From positions 1 to 64,000 of the forward strand of contig UQZJ01000005.1 in the NCBI GenBank assembly GCA_900545495.1: 64,000 nucleotides of DNA, given 5' to 3'. This document shows positions 61,399 through 64,000 of the stretch, piece by piece. The stretch comes from an uncultured Eubacteriales bacterium (GTDB lineage: Bacteria > Bacillota > Clostridia > Oscillospirales > Oscillospiraceae). The translations under genes and the position numbers were made by a program. The stretch's first letter is position 1; every line of letters begins with the position of its first letter. The notes beneath the pieces are model-generated. The model ran no database searches. It was given only the letters and a program-made list of their open reading frames with translations, and had not been told where the DNA came from.

Positions 61399-62703
61399 AT
61401 GAGCACCATCATCACCACCATTGACCGGCACAGCCCTGCGGAAAAAGCCGGTATACAGGTGGGCGAACAGCTTCTGACCATCAACGGCCACACCATTGTG
61501 GACGTACTGGATTACCGCTTTTACGGCTATGACCCCCTGTCCCGCGTGGAGCTGAAAACAGCAGCGGGCGACGTGCGTACCGTCACCATCCGCAAGGCGG
61601 AGGGGCAGGATCTGGGCCTGAACTTCGACACCTATCTGATGGACGAGATGCGCTGCTGCGCCAACCACTGCATTTTCTGCTTTGTGGATCAGATGCCGCC
61701 GGGAATGCGCTCCACCCTGTACTTCAAGGACGACGATGCGCGGCTCAGCTTCCTGCTGGGCAACTACATCACCCTGACGAACCTGACGGAGCGGGAGGCC
61801 CAGCGCATCATCGACCTGCACATCAGCCCCATCAACGTCTCCGTCCACACCACCGACCCCCAACTCCACTGTACCATGCTGGGCAACAAGAATGCCGAGC
61901 GGTCGCTGGACTATATTCAGGCGTTCTGCAAGGCGGGTATCGTCATGAACGGGCAGATCGTCATCTGCCCCGGCTGGAACGACGGCGATCAGCTGCGCCG
62001 CACCCTTCGCGACCTGACGGAGTGGCAGTTCTCCAGCTGCTCGCTGGTGCCGGTGGGCATCACCAAGTACCGGCAGGGTCTTGCCAAGCTGCGCCCCGTC
62101 AGCCCCGAGGACGCACGGGACATCATCGCCATCGCCGAGGATTTCGGGCAGGAGAACCTGCGGCGCTTCGGCACACGGCGCTTTTTCTGCGCCGATGAGC
62201 TGTACCTCCGGGCGGGGCTGCCCCTGCCGCAGGAGGACTACTACGAGGGCTACCGCCAGCTGGAAAACGGCGTGGGGATGCTGCGCTCGCTGGAGCAGGA
62301 TTTCCTCTCCGCCATGCGTCTGGAGGAGCCGGACGCCGCCCCATCCCCCTTCACCATCGCCACCGGCACCGCCGCCGCCCCGTTCCTGCGGGGACTGCTG
62401 GAGCAGGCCAAGGCGTACTTCCCCAAGCTGGAGGGGCAGGTCATCGCGGTAGAAAATGATTTCTTCGGTCACACCATCGACGTGGCCGGTCTGCTGACAG
62501 GACAGGACCTGTCGGCACAGCTGCAAAGGGTGCCGTCCCTGGGGCGCGTCCTGCTGCCGCTGCATATGCTGCGCCACGGCGAAACGGTGTTTTTGGACGA
62601 CTACACCGTGGCGCGTCTGGCGGACGAGCTGGGCTGCCCCGTGCAGATCGTAGGGATCGACGGCGGCGACCTGCTGGACGCCATGCTGGAAAAGGAGGTA
62701 TAA
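61399..62703 (+). CDS. DUF512 radical SAM-like protein with PDZ domain
   Basis: A 434-residue protein. An N-terminal PDZ-like domain (about 1-70; SPAEKAGIQVGEQLLTINGH) precedes a radical-SAM-like core with the Cys cluster CCANHCIFCFVDQMP (CxxxCxxC) and a C-terminal DUF512 region. The family is widespread in Clostridia, usually next to der; its reaction is unknown. ATG 61399 follows GAGAGAGGATGCAGCT. Confidence 0.9.
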   Translation: MSTIITTIDRHSPAEKAGIQVGEQLLTINGHTIVDVLDYRFYGYDPLSRVELKTAAGDVRTVTIRKAEGQDLGLNFDTYLMDEMRCCANHCIFCFVDQMPPGMRSTLYFKDDDARLSFLLGNYITLTNLTEREAQRIIDLHISPINVSVHTTDPQLHCTMLGNKNAERSLDYIQAFCKAGIVMNGQIVICPGWNDGDQLRRTLRDLTEWQFSSCSLVPVGITKYRQGLAKLRPVSPEDARDIIAIAEDFGQENLRRFGTRRFFCADELYLRAGLPLPQEDYYEGYRQLENGVGMLRSLEQDFLSAMRLEEPDAAPSPFTIATGTAAAPFLRGLLEQAKAYFPKLEGQVIAVENDFFGHTIDVAGLLTGQDLSAQLQRVPSLGRVLLPLHMLRHGETVFLDDYTVARLADELGCPVQIVGIDGGDLLDAMLEKEV

Positions 62704-62707
62704 ACTT

Positions 62708-64000
62708 ATGGCAAAGCCTTTGATCGCCATTGTAGGCCGCCCCAACGTGGGCAAGTCCATGCTGTTCAACAAGCTCATCGGCAAGCGCCTGTCCATCGTG
62801 GAGGACACCCCCGGCGTCACCCGCGACCGCATCTACGGCGAGAGCGAGTGGGCGGGACGGAAGTTCCGTCTGGTGGACACCGGCGGTATCGAGCCCAACA
62901 CCGACAACCAGATCCTCGCCTTCATGCGGGAACAGGCTCAGATCGCCATCGACAACGCGGACGTCATCATCTTCGTCACGGATATCAAGACCGGCCTCAC
63001 CGCCTCCGATCAGGAGGTGGCCGGTATGCTCCAGCGCAGCCGCAAGCCCATCGTGCTGGCGGTGAACAAAATGGACTCCACCGGCACCATCGACCCGGAT
63101 TTCTACGAGTTCTACAATCTGGGTCTGGGCGACCCCGTGGCTATCTCCGCCGTCCACGGCCACGGCACCGGCGACCTGCTGGACGCCTGCTTCCAGTACC
63201 TGCCGCCGGATGACGGCGTGGAGGAGGACTCCGACGTAGTGCAGGTGGCCATCATCGGAAAGCCCAATGTGGGCAAGTCCAGCCTGACCAATAAAATTCT
63301 GGGCGAGCAGCGGGTCATCGTCAGCAACGTGGCCGGCACTACCCGCGACGCCATCGACAGCTACTTTGAAAATTCCTGCGGCAAGTACAACTTCATCGAC
63401 ACCGCCGGTATGCGGAAAAAGTCCAAGGTGGACGACACCATTGAAAAGTACAGCGTCCTGCGGGCCACCATGGCCATCGAGCGCAGCGACGTGTGCCTCA
63501 TCCTCATCGACGCGCAGGACGGCGTGACGGAGCAGGACACCAAGGTGGCAGGTCTGGCCCACGACGCGGGCAAGGCGTGCATCATCGTGGTGAACAAGTG
63601 GGATCTCGTTGAGAAGGACGGCAAGACCATGGACCGTATGCGGGAGGATATCCGCCGGGATCTGAGCTATATGCCCTACGCCCCCATCCTGTTCATCTCC
63701 GCCCTGACGGGTCAGCGGGTCAACCGCCTGTTCGAGCTGATCAACTATGTCAACGATCAGGCCGCCGTGCGCATCACCACCGGTATGCTCAACAGCGTGC
63801 TGGCGGATGCCCAGACCCGCGTGCAGCCCCCCACGGACAAGGGTCGCCGCCTGAAGATCTACTACATGACGCAGGTGGGCGTCAAGCCCCCCCACTTCGT
63901 GATCTTCTGCAACGACAAGAAGCTGTTCCACTTCTCCTACCAGCGGTATCTGGAGAACCAGATCCGCAGCGTGTTCGGCTTGGAGGGTACGCCCATCCAC
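62708..64000 (+). CDS. der: Ribosome-associated GTPase Der/EngA (3' end outside window)
   Basis: The first 431 residues of a double GTPase needed for 50S assembly. G domain 1: GRPNVGKSMLFNKL, DTPGVTRDR, DTGG, NKMD. G domain 2: GKPNVGKSSLTNKIL, VAGTTRDAIDS, DTAG, NKWD. The C-terminal KH-like domain is nearly complete (PTDKGRRLKIYYMTQVGVKPPHFVIFCND). The family has about 440 residues, so only a few are missing. It starts 4 bases after the DUF512 stop with AAAAGGAGG upstream. Confidence 0.96.
   Translation, partial: MAKPLIAIVGRPNVGKSMLFNKLIGKRLSIVEDTPGVTRDRIYGESEWAGRKFRLVDTGGIEPNTDNQILAFMREQAQIAIDNADVIIFVTDIKTGLTASDQEVAGMLQRSRKPIVLAVNKMDSTGTIDPDFYEFYNLGLGDPVAISAVHGHGTGDLLDACFQYLPPDDGVEEDSDVVQVAIIGKPNVGKSSLTNKILGEQRVIVSNVAGTTRDAIDSYFENSCGKYNFIDTAGMRKKSKVDDTIEKYSVLRATMAIERSDVCLILIDAQDGVTEQDTKVAGLAHDAGKACIIVVNKWDLVEKDGKTMDRMREDIRRDLSYMPYAPILFISALTGQRVNRLFELINYVNDQAAVRITTGMLNSVLADAQTRVQPPTDKGRRLKIYYMTQVGVKPPHFVIFCNDKKLFHFSYQRYLENQIRSVFGLEGTPIH

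Noticed and set aside
61242..61424. A short frame ending in six His codons, resembling an affinity tag
   Set aside because: It is an out-of-frame reading of the DUF512 gene start (ATCATCACCACC); coincidence, not vector sequence.

Overview
The window comes from a high-GC Gram-positive anaerobe of the class Clostridia, most likely an Oscillospiraceae-type gut bacterium. Support for this: T-box and THF riboswitch leaders, a sporulation set (sigG, a pdaB-type deacetylase, a ylmC/ymxH-type gene), a butyrate-type operon (crt-hbd-bcd-etfB-etfA), a membrane pyrophosphatase, an ECF folate S-component, RNase M5, and SigA-type promoters with TTGACA-17-TATAAT spacing. No genus is assigned.

Layout. 1-460: tail of a tyrosine recombinase (edge of a mobile element). 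463-8433: ychF, an orphan pair of catalytically dead SipA-like signal peptidase plus class B sortase, a HAD phosphatase, T-box-controlled thrS, and hppA. 8511-13953: an accessory block with an XRE regulator divergent from a small protein kinase, a zinc-ribbon/beta-helix membrane protein, a TIR-leucine-rich-repeat protein and an overlapping anion permease; the last two have visibly lower GC. 14133-16202: LysR regulator and two small proteins. 16203-22804: a mobile-gene remnant, then a complete type II-C CRISPR-Cas locus (21 repeats and 20 spacers, cas2, cas1, cas9, and a tracrRNA recognised upstream of cas9). 22822-25025: pdaB-like deacetylase and an Eis-like acetyltransferase.

25111-35089 is the most unusual part. 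A perfect promoter drives a long structured leader with cobalamin-riboswitch hallmarks and several consecutive terminators. Behind it lie a 2428-residue secreted protein ending in a type I dockerin and a 646-residue secreted protein made of a cohesin-like domain plus five fibronectin type III repeats. The large protein has an N-terminal region resembling DUF4430 (transcobalamin C-terminal-like), so a corrinoid-regulated surface capture or adhesion system is a reasonable hypothesis.

35128-41476: THF-riboswitch-controlled folT-folC, a DUF4430 lipoprotein behind thiamine pyrophosphokinase, cardiolipin synthase, and pncB. 41578-46617: the butyrate operon on the minus strand. 46741-54591: trmB, sigG, ylmC-like, glnS, rnmV, holA, comEC. 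54647-59204: hotdog thioesterase and a polyamine ABC transporter (potA, potB and a fused potC-potD). 59224-64000: RluA-family pseudouridine synthase, DUF177-rpmF, a DUF512 radical SAM protein and the start of der. No rRNA or tRNA gene was seen.
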